From Arenibacter sp040216555 (lineage in GTDB: Bacteria; Bacteroidota; Bacteroidia; Flavobacteriales; Flavobacteriaceae), in assembly GCA_040216555.1 (NCBI GenBank), contig JAVJOW010000038.1, positions 62,001 through 126,000 of the forward strand: a stretch of 64,000 nucleotides of DNA, in the 5' to 3' direction. Positions 53,256 to 61,886 of the stretch are shown in pieces; positions within the stretch are counted from its first letter, which is position 1; each line of letters opens with the position of its first letter. A program made the position numbers and the translations under genes. Under the pieces are notes generated by a model that was given only the letters and a program-made list of their open reading frames with translations, did no database searches and was not told where the DNA came from.

Positions 53256-54692
53256 ATGCGGACACTTATCTGTTCTATTTGTGTTATGGTTCTGTTTGTC
53301 AGTAATATAGTTGCACAAAACTCACCTGATTGTAGGACTGCAATTCCTGTTTGTGCAGATGGCCAGCCAATTATGCCAATTGTGGATGGCGGTGGTGATA
53401 TAGACGATTTTGATCCTGATGTAATTCGGCAAAGTGGTTGTTTGGAGAAAGGGAGTGTAAGTTCTGCGAATCTCGAAAACAATACCTCTTGGTTCGTTTT
53501 TAGGGCAGGTACGGGAGGACAGGTAGGATTTGACATTGAAGCTTTGCCGGTAACGGGTACTACAATAACAGCGGAATGGGACTTTGCGGTTTATGGTCCT
53601 TATGATCAGACAAGTGGGCAAAATTTCTGTTCAATTATAGGAAGTGGATCAGAACCTATCCGTTGTAATTACGAAGCCAATAACACGCGTTTTACAGGAA
53701 TAGGTATTAATCCGGAGAATGGGGATGTGGGTGCACCTTTTTTAAAGCAAAGCCAAAACACATACGATGAATGGTTAGATGTACTCCCAGGAGAAATCTA
53801 CTATATTTTCATTAATAATTTCAACACCAATTTCGATGATGATGCCGAGCAATTTTCATTGACTTTTACGGGTAGTTCGGTTGATGCCGATCAAGATAAT
53901 GCGTTGGATTGTACCTTACGAGACGAATTTTTAGGTTTGGATATAATTGCTTGTGAAGGTGATCCGGACATCACCCTATCTGCACAGAATTCTCCTTTTG
54001 GACCTGACATTGCAACTGTTGTCTGGACGGTGGATTATGAGGATGATGGCGTTATTGATGCCACCTTACCGGGATCCGGACCTTCCAATGCCGAATTGGT
54101 GGTGAGCAGCCCCAATTCTGGCCGCTATTTTGTTGAACTAACCAACAGTTTTGGAAATGACGTTGGTGATGATATACTAATCACCTTTTTTGGAACCCCA
54201 GTTTTACAGGAAGTTATCGTTAGGGACGACCTTTCCGATAACAACATTGTAGAAATAGTAGTGGCCAACCCTGACGGTAATTACGAATATGCCATTAACG
54301 GTGGTGAGTTTCAGGATGACCCTGTTTTTAATAATGTGCCACCTGGTGTAAATACGGTAATTATTAATGATAAAAATGGTTGCGGAACTACAGAGCCCAT
54401 CGAGTTTTTAGTGGTAGGGTATCCCAAGTTCTTTACCCCTAATGCCGATGGTATCCATGACCGTTGGAATGTATATGGAATCTCCACCTTGATAGATCCG
54501 GTGGTATTTATATTTGATAGATATGGAAAACTCCTTAAGCAGATTGATGAAACCACAATAGGGTGGGATGGCACCTTTAACGGAAGGCCAATGCCTTCAT
54601 CGGACTACTGGTTTAGGATGGACTATTCACGGGATGAAGACGGAATAATAGTGGCGCGCTCAGTTAGGACCCACTTTACTTTGAAGCGATAA
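53256..54692 (+). CDS. Secreted protein with T9SS type B sorting domain, paralogue of the upstream gene
   Basis: A 478-residue paralogue of the product at 51219. Signal peptide about 1-21 (IVAQ). The N-terminal domain has the same order of motifs: CRTAIPVCADG, SGCLEKGSV, WFVFRAGTGGQVGFDI, EWDFAVYG, EPIRCNYEA and EWLDVLPGEIYYIFINNF. It lacks part of the middle of its partner. The C-terminal sorting domain reads YPKFFTPNADGIHDRWNV, FDRYGKLLKQI, GWDGTFNG and SSDYWFRM, and ends HFTLKR. The two genes are separated by 231 bases and probably arose by tandem duplication. Confidence 0.9.
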   Translation: MRTLICSICVMVLFVSNIVAQNSPDCRTAIPVCADGQPIMPIVDGGGDIDDFDPDVIRQSGCLEKGSVSSANLENNTSWFVFRAGTGGQVGFDIEALPVTGTTITAEWDFAVYGPYDQTSGQNFCSIIGSGSEPIRCNYEANNTRFTGIGINPENGDVGAPFLKQSQNTYDEWLDVLPGEIYYIFINNFNTNFDDDAEQFSLTFTGSSVDADQDNALDCTLRDEFLGLDIIACEGDPDITLSAQNSPFGPDIATVVWTVDYEDDGVIDATLPGSGPSNAELVVSSPNSGRYFVELTNSFGNDVGDDILITFFGTPVLQEVIVRDDLSDNNIVEIVVANPDGNYEYAINGGEFQDDPVFNNVPPGVNTVIINDKNGCGTTEPIEFLVVGYPKFFTPNADGIHDRWNVYGISTLIDPVVFIFDRYGKLLKQIDETTIGWDGTFNGRPMPSSDYWFRMDYSRDEDGIIVARSVRTHFTLKR

Positions 54693-54708
54693 TCATGTTA
54701 TTCTAAAA

Positions 54709-54737
54709 TAAAAAAGACGGGTAAATCCCGTCTTTTT
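54709..54737. terminator. Bidirectional terminator
   Basis: A stem aaaaagacggg/cccgtcttttt with a four-base loop lies between convergent genes. Confidence 0.9.
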
Positions 54738-54759
54738 CGTTTCTTAAATATTTTGTTTG

Positions 54760-56268
54760 TTAGAAATTCAGGGTATAGCCCAAACTTACTACGGAGTTTT
54801 TATTGGTTATGTTGGCCGGCGTTGGAAGGCCAACATCGTACAGTTGTTTATTTATGTCCTGAGTGGAGTAGTTGTAGGATAGATCCAGCCTGCTTCCTCC
54901 AAAATTATAACCGATACCCCCTGAATAACCATTTAAATCACCTATGGTTCCCCCATTGGCATACGGACTCTGTTCAAATCTGTATCCTGCCCTTAAGCTT
55001 AGGGCTTCAATGCGGTACTCCCCACCTAATCTAAATGTAGAAACTGTACTTAGCTTATCGGAGATATAATTGTTTTCGGAGGCAAAACTAGGATCTGAAC
55101 CAGGTCTTAACTCTGCTTTTGACATGTCCTGATAACTATAATCGAAACTTATAAGTCCATCCTGACCAAATATCATGGCTATACTACCTGTTAATTTCCC
55201 TGGTATTTTAATGGTATAGTCCTCAAAAACATTAATGATATTAAAGTTGATAAATGAAATATCACTATCCGCCAGATCCGAATATATTTTTTGGGAGGTT
55301 TCATCCGATAAATTGTACCAGGTTGGGGATTGATAACTACCACCTATTCTAAAATTTTCATTTAATTTCCCAATGGCGCCCAAGCTAAAGGAAAAACCAT
55401 TTCCCTGAGTCCTAAGCAAATTATCGAATGTTATGGTCTGAATTTCCGAATCGGAATCAAAGCCTCTTTCGGACAATTGGGTAAGTTTGTCCAGGAATAC
55501 ACTGTGAATGTTCAGGGAAGCTCCCAAATACAAATTATCACCGTACTGTGAGGCTAAATTTGCGGTAAACTTACTATTGTATCCAGTAGTGCTCTGAGAG
55601 TAATCTTGGTTAAGGGTACTGTATTTCGCATTGGAGATGTAATCCGTATTATTGTCGTCCGAGAAATCTACAGGGTCTATTATACCACCGTAATATCCCA
55701 AAAATGCTTGCTGGTCCACAAAACCTAGCGTGGATCCTATGTCCAGATAGGCTTCTTCTATATACTCGTCGTCCTGTATTAAAAGTGGTCCAAAGGGTAC
55801 TCCGTTGGCCAAATCCAAAAAGTAATTATCTATGCCCTGATTGCTGTTACCGGAAACAAAAAGGTCATCGTCAAAATTTTTGATCAGGTCATAGTTAAAT
55901 GCCAATGCAAGTTTTCGCCATGGAGAACTGGTGTTGGTACTTTTAAATACAAAAACACCCCCAACTTGATTAAGGTCCAACGAATTTAAGGAGGTGCTGG
56001 AGTTAGTGTTGAAATAGCGGGAATCATTTTTAGTATTGTAATTTGATCCTGTTAAGGATAACAGGCTATTGTTGAAAACAGCCGAACCGGCGGGATTTAT
56101 GTTTAGGGAGGACATATCTGCTCCCAATGCACCAAATGCGCCGTTTAATCCTTGAAAACGTGCTGTTCCGTAAGAACCCTCTCCACCCAGCCTTAAAACA
56201 TCATTGATGTTCTGAGCGCTGGCAAAGGCACATACCAATAGTAGAATGAAAGTGTAATTCCTTTTCAT
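54760..56268 (-). CDS. FadL/OmpP1-like outer-membrane transport protein
   Basis: A 502-residue outer-membrane barrel. The signal peptide ends at about residue 18 (ASAQ). The N-terminal region GGEGSYGTARFQGLNGAFGALGADMSSLNINPAG, given in pieces, is the typical hatch of FadL/OmpP1 proteins with the NPA motif. Strands follow to the C-terminus, ending NSVVSLGYTLNF with a terminal Phe. FadL relatives carry fatty acids or other hydrophobic compounds across the outer membrane. It follows the Ser/Gly/Arg-rich gene by 46 bases and is probably cotranscribed. Confidence 0.87.
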   Translation of the reverse strand: MKRNYTFILLLVCAFASAQNINDVLRLGGEGSYGTARFQGLNGAFGALGADMSSLNINPAGSAVFNNSLLSLTGSNYNTKNDSRYFNTNSSTSLNSLDLNQVGGVFVFKSTNTSSPWRKLALAFNYDLIKNFDDDLFVSGNSNQGIDNYFLDLANGVPFGPLLIQDDEYIEEAYLDIGSTLGFVDQQAFLGYYGGIIDPVDFSDDNNTDYISNAKYSTLNQDYSQSTTGYNSKFTANLASQYGDNLYLGASLNIHSVFLDKLTQLSERGFDSDSEIQTITFDNLLRTQGNGFSFSLGAIGKLNENFRIGGSYQSPTWYNLSDETSQKIYSDLADSDISFINFNIINVFEDYTIKIPGKLTGSIAMIFGQDGLISFDYSYQDMSKAELRPGSDPSFASENNYISDKLSTVSTFRLGGEYRIEALSLRAGYRFEQSPYANGGTIGDLNGYSGGIGYNFGGSRLDLSYNYSTQDINKQLYDVGLPTPANITNKNSVVSLGYTLNF

Positions 56269-56314
56269 TTTAATTAATTTTGAAAGTTTTTATTGAAATA
56301 AGGGGCCATATTTT

Positions 56315-57568
56315 TTAGTTTCGCCTTCCGCTACTCCTACTACTGGATGACGATGATCTTGAAGAAGAACTGCTAGAGCTTCTTACACTTCCACTGGAAC
56401 TGTTGGAGCTGCTGGAACTTCTGTAAGTGCTACCCGATGATCTGGTTGGAGTACTACTGGAGTTGCTTCTATAGGTTCCACTTGAAGATCTTGTGGGAGC
56501 CGAGCTTCTGTAGGTTCCACTCGAAGACCTTGAAGGAGTGCTACCGGAACTTCTATAGGTAGAGGTTCTAGGAGCGGTGCCTTTATAGGTTCCACTAGAT
56601 GTATTGCTTCTGTATGTCTGATTGCTTCTGGTACTGCTGTTGTAATTGGGTACCGCCCTTGTGCTTCTGCTGGTGCGGTAAGATCTGTTTCTTTCCAATG
56701 CATCAACCCCAACATTACTTCGCGATGTAGTTCCGCTTTTATTAACATTACTACGTCCAGTGGTACTTCTATATCTGCTAGTGCTTGTTCGGTTTGCGGT
56801 GCCGATATTTGATCTTCCGTTAAGAGCAGTGCTCCTAAGGTTGGAATTAGAGTTGTAAACACCTCTCCTGCTAGCGCTATAAGCGTAATTTCTATTGTAG
56901 TAATTGTTGCCAAACCTGCTGCGGGAATAGTAATAAGGGTAGTTTCGATAAGGAGAATAGAAGTAGGGACTGTAATAACCTCCCCATCCGTAGCCTCCCC
57001 AGCCCCAGTTGTTCCATCCGTAACCTCCCCAGCCCCAATTGTTCCATCTATTTCCGAAACCGAAACGGTTCCATCCCCAAGGGTTGATAAAACCTCCATT
57101 GAAGCCTCCGTAAAAACCGCCAAATCCCCACGCAAATGGAGATCCGCCCCAACCCCAGTCATCATAAATGTTAATACTCACATTGGTGGCATTATCCCCC
57201 CATGATCCGTACCCATTATAGTCGTTGTTGGTGGCATTGTAGCTCAGATCCTGGCTGTAGTTAAGGCTGTCGGATTCCATATCGCTATAGTAACCGTCAA
57301 CATCGGTGAATACCTCACTATCTAGAATTTCTCCATATTCATCCGCCTTTTGCCCAAAATAATCGCCATAGGCATTTGGTTTTTGGGTGGGCTGCTGGGT
57401 TCTTGGCCGTTGTTCGGTTACCCTAACTTGCTCGGTTCTATTGGAATAGATGCCGTCATTATCGTAATAGGACGCTTGCTGGTAAGACCCGCAAGATGCC
57501 ATAACTATGCTAAGGAGTACAACAGTTGCTGCTATATGTATTCTTCGGTGGGGTAGAGAATGTATCAT
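56315..57568 (-). CDS. Low-complexity Gly/Trp/Tyr- and Ser/Arg-rich lipoprotein
   Basis: A 417-residue lipoprotein with lipobox VMASC. Residues about 25-130 are acidic and fairly ordinary. Residues about 130-210 are Gly/Trp/Asn/Tyr-rich with GWGGYGW repeats, and the rest is a Ser/Thr/Arg/Tyr-rich tail (RSSSGTYRSS-like units) ending RSSGRRN. It resembles proteins of Bacteroidota that are sometimes mislabelled vitellogenin-like. No enzymatic motif is present; a surface, adhesive or structural role is likely. The repeats leave a second long open frame (56383-57165) in the same strand, which I regard as chance. Confidence 0.75.
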   Translation of the reverse strand: MIHSLPHRRIHIAATVVLLSIVMASCGSYQQASYYDNDGIYSNRTEQVRVTEQRPRTQQPTQKPNAYGDYFGQKADEYGEILDSEVFTDVDGYYSDMESDSLNYSQDLSYNATNNDYNGYGSWGDNATNVSINIYDDWGWGGSPFAWGFGGFYGGFNGGFINPWGWNRFGFGNRWNNWGWGGYGWNNWGWGGYGWGGYYSPYFYSPYRNYPYYYSRSRFGNNYYNRNYAYSASRRGVYNSNSNLRSTALNGRSNIGTANRTSTSRYRSTTGRSNVNKSGTTSRSNVGVDALERNRSYRTSRSTRAVPNYNSSTRSNQTYRSNTSSGTYKGTAPRTSTYRSSGSTPSRSSSGTYRSSAPTRSSSGTYRSNSSSTPTRSSGSTYRSSSSSNSSSGSVRSSSSSSSRSSSSSSRSSGRRN

Positions 57569-57582
57569 CGCTGTAAATTTAA

Positions 57583-57613
57583 TTGTTGAACATTGTAAAA
57601 ATAGTTAGTTTTG
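57583..57613 (+). promoter_or_regulatory. Predicted proS promoter
   Basis: TTG at 57583-57585 (or 57586-57588) and TAGTTTTG at 57606-57613 are 20 (or 17) bases apart. The ATG is 54 bases downstream. Confidence 0.55.
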
Positions 57614-57667
57614 CCGAACTATTTCATTTAATTATAAGGTCGCAAGTTTTGTGCCAAACTTACTGGT

Positions 57668-59143
57668 ATGGGTAAAAATTTAACGAAAAGAGCAGAGGAT
57701 TATTCCAAATGGTATAATGAACTTGTAGTGAAAGCGGATTTGGCTGAAAATTCGGGAGTTAGGGGTTGTATGGTCATTAAACCTTATGGTTATGCCATTT
57801 GGGAAAAGATGCAGGCCCAATTGGATATTATGTTTAAGGAAACTGGACATGAGAATGCCTATTTTCCATTGTTTATACCTAAGTCCTACTTGAGCAAAGA
57901 GGCCAGTCATGTGGAAGGTTTTGCAAAGGAATGTGCCGTTGTGACCCATTATAGGCTAAAAAATGCCGAAGATGGTAGTGGTATTATAGTGGATCCCGAA
58001 GCCAAGCTGGAGGAAGAGCTAATTGTTAGACCTACATCTGAAACCATTATATGGGATACCTATAGAAGATGGATTCAGTCTTATCGAGATTTGCCACTAC
58101 TGATCAACCAATGGGCCAATGTGGTGCGTTGGGAAATGCGAACCCGTCTTTTCTTGAGAACTGCGGAATTTTTATGGCAGGAGGGGCATACCGCGCATGC
58201 TACTGAAAAGGAAGCTGTTGCCGAAGCGGAACAAATGATGAACATATATGCTGAATTTGCGGAAAATTACATGGCGGTACCCGTCATAAAAGGAACCAAA
58301 ACTGCCAGTGAACGTTTTGCCGGTGCATTGGAGACCTACTGCATAGAGGCCTTAATGCAGGATGGTAAAGCCTTGCAAGCCGGTACATCACATTTTTTGG
58401 GCCAAAATTTTGCAAAGGCGTTCGACGTAAAGTTTGCTACTAAGGAAGGGGTGCAAGAGTATGTATGGGCAACTTCTTGGGGAGTTTCTACAAGATTAAT
58501 AGGGGCCTTGATCATGGCTCATAGTGATGATAACGGTCTGGTATTGCCGCCTAAATTGGCGCCAATACAAGTCGTAATTGTGCCTATATATAAAGGTGAG
58601 GATCAATTGGACGCTATTTCGGAAAGAGTGGCTCCTATGGTGAAGGAATTACGAACCAAAGGAATCTCTGTAAAATATGATAATCGCGATACACATAAAC
58701 CGGGATTTAAGTTTAATGAGTACGAGTTGAAAGGGGTACCTGTTCGTTTAGCGATAGGGCAAAGGGATATGGATAATGGTACTTATGAAGTTGCGCGAAG
58801 GGATACTTTTGAAAAGGAAACCGTAAAGGCAGACGAGGTAGTGGCCAAAATTGAGTTTTTGTTGGAGGATATTCAGACAAATATTCATAATAAGGCCTTG
58901 GAATATAGAAAAACACATATAACCGAGGTAAATTCTTATGAAGAATTTAAGGAGGTTTTGGAAAGTAAGGGTGGATTTTTATCGGCACATTGGGATGGGA
59001 CAGCGGAAACCGAAGAATTGGTGAAAGAGCAAACAAAAGCTACTATTCGCTGCATTCCTATTGATGCCAAAGAAGAAGCCGGAGTCTGCATGGTAACGGG
59101 AAAACCATCCTCTAAAAGAGTGCTTTTTGCCAAGGCGTATTAA
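57668..59143 (+). CDS. proS: Prolyl-tRNA synthetase (archaeal/eukaryal type)
   Basis: A 491-residue class II synthetase charging tRNA-Pro (EC 6.1.1.15). Motifs are VRGCMVIKPYGYAIW, the class II motif 2 region VVRWEMRTRLFLRTAEFLWQ given in parts as RTRLFLRTAEF, QAGTSHFLGQNF and motif 3 WGVSTRLIGALIMAH. The absence of the bacterial editing insert and the C-terminal zinc-type extension (CIPIDAKEEAGVCMVTGKPS, shortened) place it in the short ProS type 3. The length is normal for Bacteroidota. Confidence 0.96.
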   Translation: MGKNLTKRAEDYSKWYNELVVKADLAENSGVRGCMVIKPYGYAIWEKMQAQLDIMFKETGHENAYFPLFIPKSYLSKEASHVEGFAKECAVVTHYRLKNAEDGSGIIVDPEAKLEEELIVRPTSETIIWDTYRRWIQSYRDLPLLINQWANVVRWEMRTRLFLRTAEFLWQEGHTAHATEKEAVAEAEQMMNIYAEFAENYMAVPVIKGTKTASERFAGALETYCIEALMQDGKALQAGTSHFLGQNFAKAFDVKFATKEGVQEYVWATSWGVSTRLIGALIMAHSDDNGLVLPPKLAPIQVVIVPIYKGEDQLDAISERVAPMVKELRTKGISVKYDNRDTHKPGFKFNEYELKGVPVRLAIGQRDMDNGTYEVARRDTFEKETVKADEVVAKIEFLLEDIQTNIHNKALEYRKTHITEVNSYEEFKEVLESKGGFLSAHWDGTAETEELVKEQTKATIRCIPIDAKEEAGVCMVTGKPSSKRVLFAKAY

Positions 59144-59170
59144 AAGATTTTAAAAAATTTTATTTAGGTC

Positions 59171-59200
59171 TTGCGATAGTAAAAAATAATTGTATTTTTG
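59171..59200 (+). promoter_or_regulatory. Predicted promoter of the tRNA-Glu genes
   Basis: TTG at 59171-59173 and TATTTTTG at 59193-59200 are 19 bases apart, a near-ideal Bacteroidota promoter. The first tRNA begins 23 bases later. Confidence 0.7.
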
Positions 59201-59223
59201 CATCCGCAATTATGCGATTTAAT

Positions 59224-59295
59224 GGTCCGTTCGTCTAGGGGTTAGGACGCCAGGTTTTCATCCTGGTAACAGGGGTTCGATTCCCCTACGGACTA
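59224..59295 (+). tRNA. tRNA-Glu (anticodon TTC)
   Basis: A 72-base tRNA gene: acceptor stem GGTCCGT/ACGGACT (with one G-U pair), D stem GTCT/GGAC, anticodon stem CCAGG/CCTGG with loop TTTTCAT, T stem AGGGG/CCCCT with loop TTCGATT, and discriminator A. CCA is not encoded. Confidence 0.96.
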
Positions 59296-59367
59296 CTAAG
59301 GTTATTTTGAAATTTTGGGGTATTGATGGCAACTTAAAAATTCTGTCCGTACTTGAAACCAAAAAAT

Positions 59368-59439
59368 GGTCCGTTCGTCTAGGGGTTAGGACGCCAGGTT
59401 TTCATCCTGGTAACAGGGGTTCGATTCCCCTACGGACTA
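59368..59439 (+). tRNA. tRNA-Glu (anticodon TTC), second identical copy
   Basis: Identical in all 72 bases to the copy at 59224-59295 and 72 bases downstream of it. It probably shares the upstream promoter. Confidence 0.96.
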
Positions 59440-59489
59440 CTCAGTATGTTTAGGGGTATAACCAAATAAAAAAATTAAGTAGATAGAAA

Positions 59490-59741
59490 ATGGCAAATCA
59501 TAAGTCAGAATTAAAGAGGATTATAAGGAACGAAGCGGTAAGATTACGTAATAGGTACCAGCATAAAACAACCCGTAACGCTATTAGAAGATTGCGTACC
59601 GAGGAGGATAAGAAAGCTGCAGAAACTTTGTTGCCAAGCGTGGTAAGTATGATCGATAGATTGGCCAAGCGCAATATTATCCATTCCAACAAAGCTGCAA
59701 ACTTAAAGAGCAAGCTGACTAAGCAAGTAGCTGCACTATAA
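59490..59741 (+). CDS. rpsT: 30S ribosomal protein S20
   Basis: An 83-residue, strongly basic helical protein of the small ribosomal subunit that binds 16S rRNA. It begins MANHKSELKR and carries the typical NRYQHKTTRNAIRRLR and HSNKAANLKSKL. It lies 50 bases after the second tRNA-Glu and may be cotranscribed with it. Confidence 0.96.
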   Translation: MANHKSELKRIIRNEAVRLRNRYQHKTTRNAIRRLRTEEDKKAAETLLPSVVSMIDRLAKRNIIHSNKAANLKSKLTKQVAAL

Positions 59742-59762
59742 GCTTTATAATTTATATAAAGG

Positions 59763-59796
59763 AACGCCCTTCGTAAGAATGGGCGTTTTTTTGTTT
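59763..59796 (+). terminator. Terminator of rpsT
   Basis: A stem aacgccc/gggcgtt with an eleven-base loop is followed by TTTTTTT. Confidence 0.92.
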
Positions 59797-59948
59797 TTGC
59801 TATCCGCCATATTTCTTATGATATGAAAGTGATTCTTATCATATAAATTATTAAAAGAAGGTAACCTTTATGGTTTGCTTCTGTGAAGTCTAGGTAATTT
59901 CAATGAATCCAATTATCTTGGGCTTCTAAAAAAAATGAACTAAGAATA

Positions 59949-61379
59949 ATGGGATTACTACGAGCTAAACAAAATCTGGGATTTATTTTATTCGTGATTC
60001 TTTTAGGTTGTAAGTCACAACAGGAAAAAGTACCGCATAGTCACTCCTCTGAAACTGATCACTCCCATTCCCATTCGCATAGCCATTATCCGGAATATGA
60101 CTCCATAATGGCCCATAAATTAATGTTTCCATCCCGAGTACCGGACAGGGTCATCGCCAATTTAACTACGGATCCAGCTCATAGCATGGCCGTGAATTGG
60201 AGAACGGATCAAAAGGTAGAAGCTGGATTTGTTGAAATTTCTGTGGCGACCGATGGACCGGAGTTTTTGTTGAAAGATGTAAGACGAGTGGAGGCTAAAA
60301 GTGAAATTTTTCAAAATCAGAACAGAAAGGAGCCTCTTGTTAAGGCGGTATACCATTCTACAATAGTGAATAATCTACAGCCAAAAACTACCTATGTTTA
60401 CAGGGTTGGTAATGGAGAGGAGGGCAACGACGGTTGGAGTGAATGGTTTCAATATACCACGGCCAGTGCCACTTCCGGAGATCCTTTTAGCTTTATTTAT
60501 TTTGGGGATGCCCAAAATAATGTGAAATCCCTTTGGTCCAGGGTAATACGAAATTCTTATCGAAAATTTCCAGAAGTGAATTTCATGTTGCACGCTGGCG
60601 ATCTAATAAACGACAGGGATGCCAATCTGGAATGGGGAGAATGGTTTTATGCAGGTAGCTTTATTCATGCCACGGTGCCAAGTGTTATGACGCCGGGTAA
60701 TCATGAATACAGGGATGGTGTATTGACCTCTTTATGGAAACCACAATTCACTTTGCCCGAAAATGGCCCAATTGAGGAATTAAAAGAAACGTGTTTTTCA
60801 ATTGATTATCAAGACATGAAATTGATTTCTATCGATAGCGAAGCTTATGATGAAAGTTTGGAATCCCGTTCGGCACAGATAAAATGGCTAGATTCCGTAT
60901 TGCAATCAAACACTAAAAAATGGATTACCATTTTCACGCATTATCCGGTTTATTCTACCAAAGAAGGGCGGGACAATTGGGAGCTGAGAGAAGGTATTAA
61001 ACCTTTGATCGATAAATATAAAGTGGATTTGGTTTTGCAGGGGCATGACCATACCTATGCCAGAGGTTATGCGGATAATGAAGGTAAAGGGTTAACAGTG
61101 TTGGATGATGCCGGTACAGTGTATGCGGTTTCGGTTAGTGGCCCTAAAATGTATGAATCCCAAGACCAGGATTGGATGGTACGAAGGGGCGAATACACCC
61201 AATTGTTTCAAATAATTACCGTTGCCCAGGATACCATTAAATATGGCGCATATACGCCCATAGGTAACCTGTATGACGCCTTCGACCTTATTAAAAAGGA
61301 CGGCAAAAAGCAGCTTATCAATAGGCTGCCCGACAGTCCTATTCGATTAAAAAAGGACTTTGAGGGAGAAGAGAAGTAG
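59949..61379 (+). CDS. Purple-acid-phosphatase-like lipoprotein with His-rich N-terminus
   Basis: A 476-residue exported lipoprotein with lipobox ILLGC (Cys21). Residues 30-47 are a His/Ser-rich run with nine His, a likely metal-binding tail. Residues about 60-165 form a fibronectin-like purple acid phosphatase N-terminal domain (MAVNWRTDQ, LQPKTTYVYRVG). The metallophosphoesterase domain shows FGDAQNN, LHAGDLIND, PGNHEY, FTHYPVYS and LQGHDHTYAR, so all metal-ligand motifs are present. It would release phosphate from extracellular esters. It is monocistronic. Confidence 0.9.
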   Translation: MGLLRAKQNLGFILFVILLGCKSQQEKVPHSHSSETDHSHSHSHSHYPEYDSIMAHKLMFPSRVPDRVIANLTTDPAHSMAVNWRTDQKVEAGFVEISVATDGPEFLLKDVRRVEAKSEIFQNQNRKEPLVKAVYHSTIVNNLQPKTTYVYRVGNGEEGNDGWSEWFQYTTASATSGDPFSFIYFGDAQNNVKSLWSRVIRNSYRKFPEVNFMLHAGDLINDRDANLEWGEWFYAGSFIHATVPSVMTPGNHEYRDGVLTSLWKPQFTLPENGPIEELKETCFSIDYQDMKLISIDSEAYDESLESRSAQIKWLDSVLQSNTKKWITIFTHYPVYSTKEGRDNWELREGIKPLIDKYKVDLVLQGHDHTYARGYADNEGKGLTVLDDAGTVYAVSVSGPKMYESQDQDWMVRRGEYTQLFQIITVAQDTIKYGAYTPIGNLYDAFDLIKKDGKKQLINRLPDSPIRLKKDFEGEEK

Positions 61380-61548
61380 AGCATTCTATTCGTTGTTGCG
61401 CATTGATCCGAAGATATGACTTGGTAATCAGTTCCGTGATGCTAAAACGGGTAATTTGGGAAAATAAACATGCCCCTGTTCTTGCTTAATGGGGTTCTAT
61501 AAATATTTTTTTTAATTATACCGAAGGTAATTTAAAGGCAAATTAATT

Positions 61549-61678
61549 TCATCGCTGTCTGCGATACTCCGTGGGAGTAACGCCTTCGATTTCTTTAAAT
61601 TTCCTGTTGAAGTTGGCTATGGTTCCAAATCCACATTGTTCGGCTATGATGGAAATTGAAAGGTCAGGATTGCTATTG
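61549..61678 (-). pseudogene. Remnant of an AraC-type regulator C-terminus
   Basis: Only about 43 codons of helix-turn-helix sequence are left: NPDLSISIIAEQCGFGTIA, NFNRKFKEIEGVTPTEYRRQ. A hand alignment of 61556-61678 with 63325-63447 gives about 104 identical bases of 123 with no gap, and the similarity ends abruptly on the 5' side of the fragment. There is no proper start or N-terminal domain, so it is a broken duplicate of the intact AraC gene downstream in the window. The open frame upstream to 61746 is unrelated sequence. Confidence 0.85.
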
Positions 61679-61886
61679 TTTTTTTTGCTCGCCCAACCTT
61701 TATTTTTATCTACCCAAATACAATAAGGTCCAGTAAAACATGTCAATTTAGAACTCTATTTAGACCATGATATAATAAATTACTATATAAATAAAAATAA
61801 GAGTATGCAGTTCAAAACTGAAGTTTTAAAAACCATTTGTTACATATAAGGATAATGGTTCTTTTAATGAAATGATGATTAGGTTA

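Noticed and set aside
56383..57165. 260-codon open frame as a separate gene
   Set aside because: It overlaps the lipoprotein gene in another frame, has no signal or known domain, and is explained by the repetitive codon pattern.
61549..61746. 65-codon frame as an intact small AraC-type gene
   Set aside because: Only the last 43 codons match AraC sequence; the rest is unrelated and there is no sensor or first helix-turn-helix.
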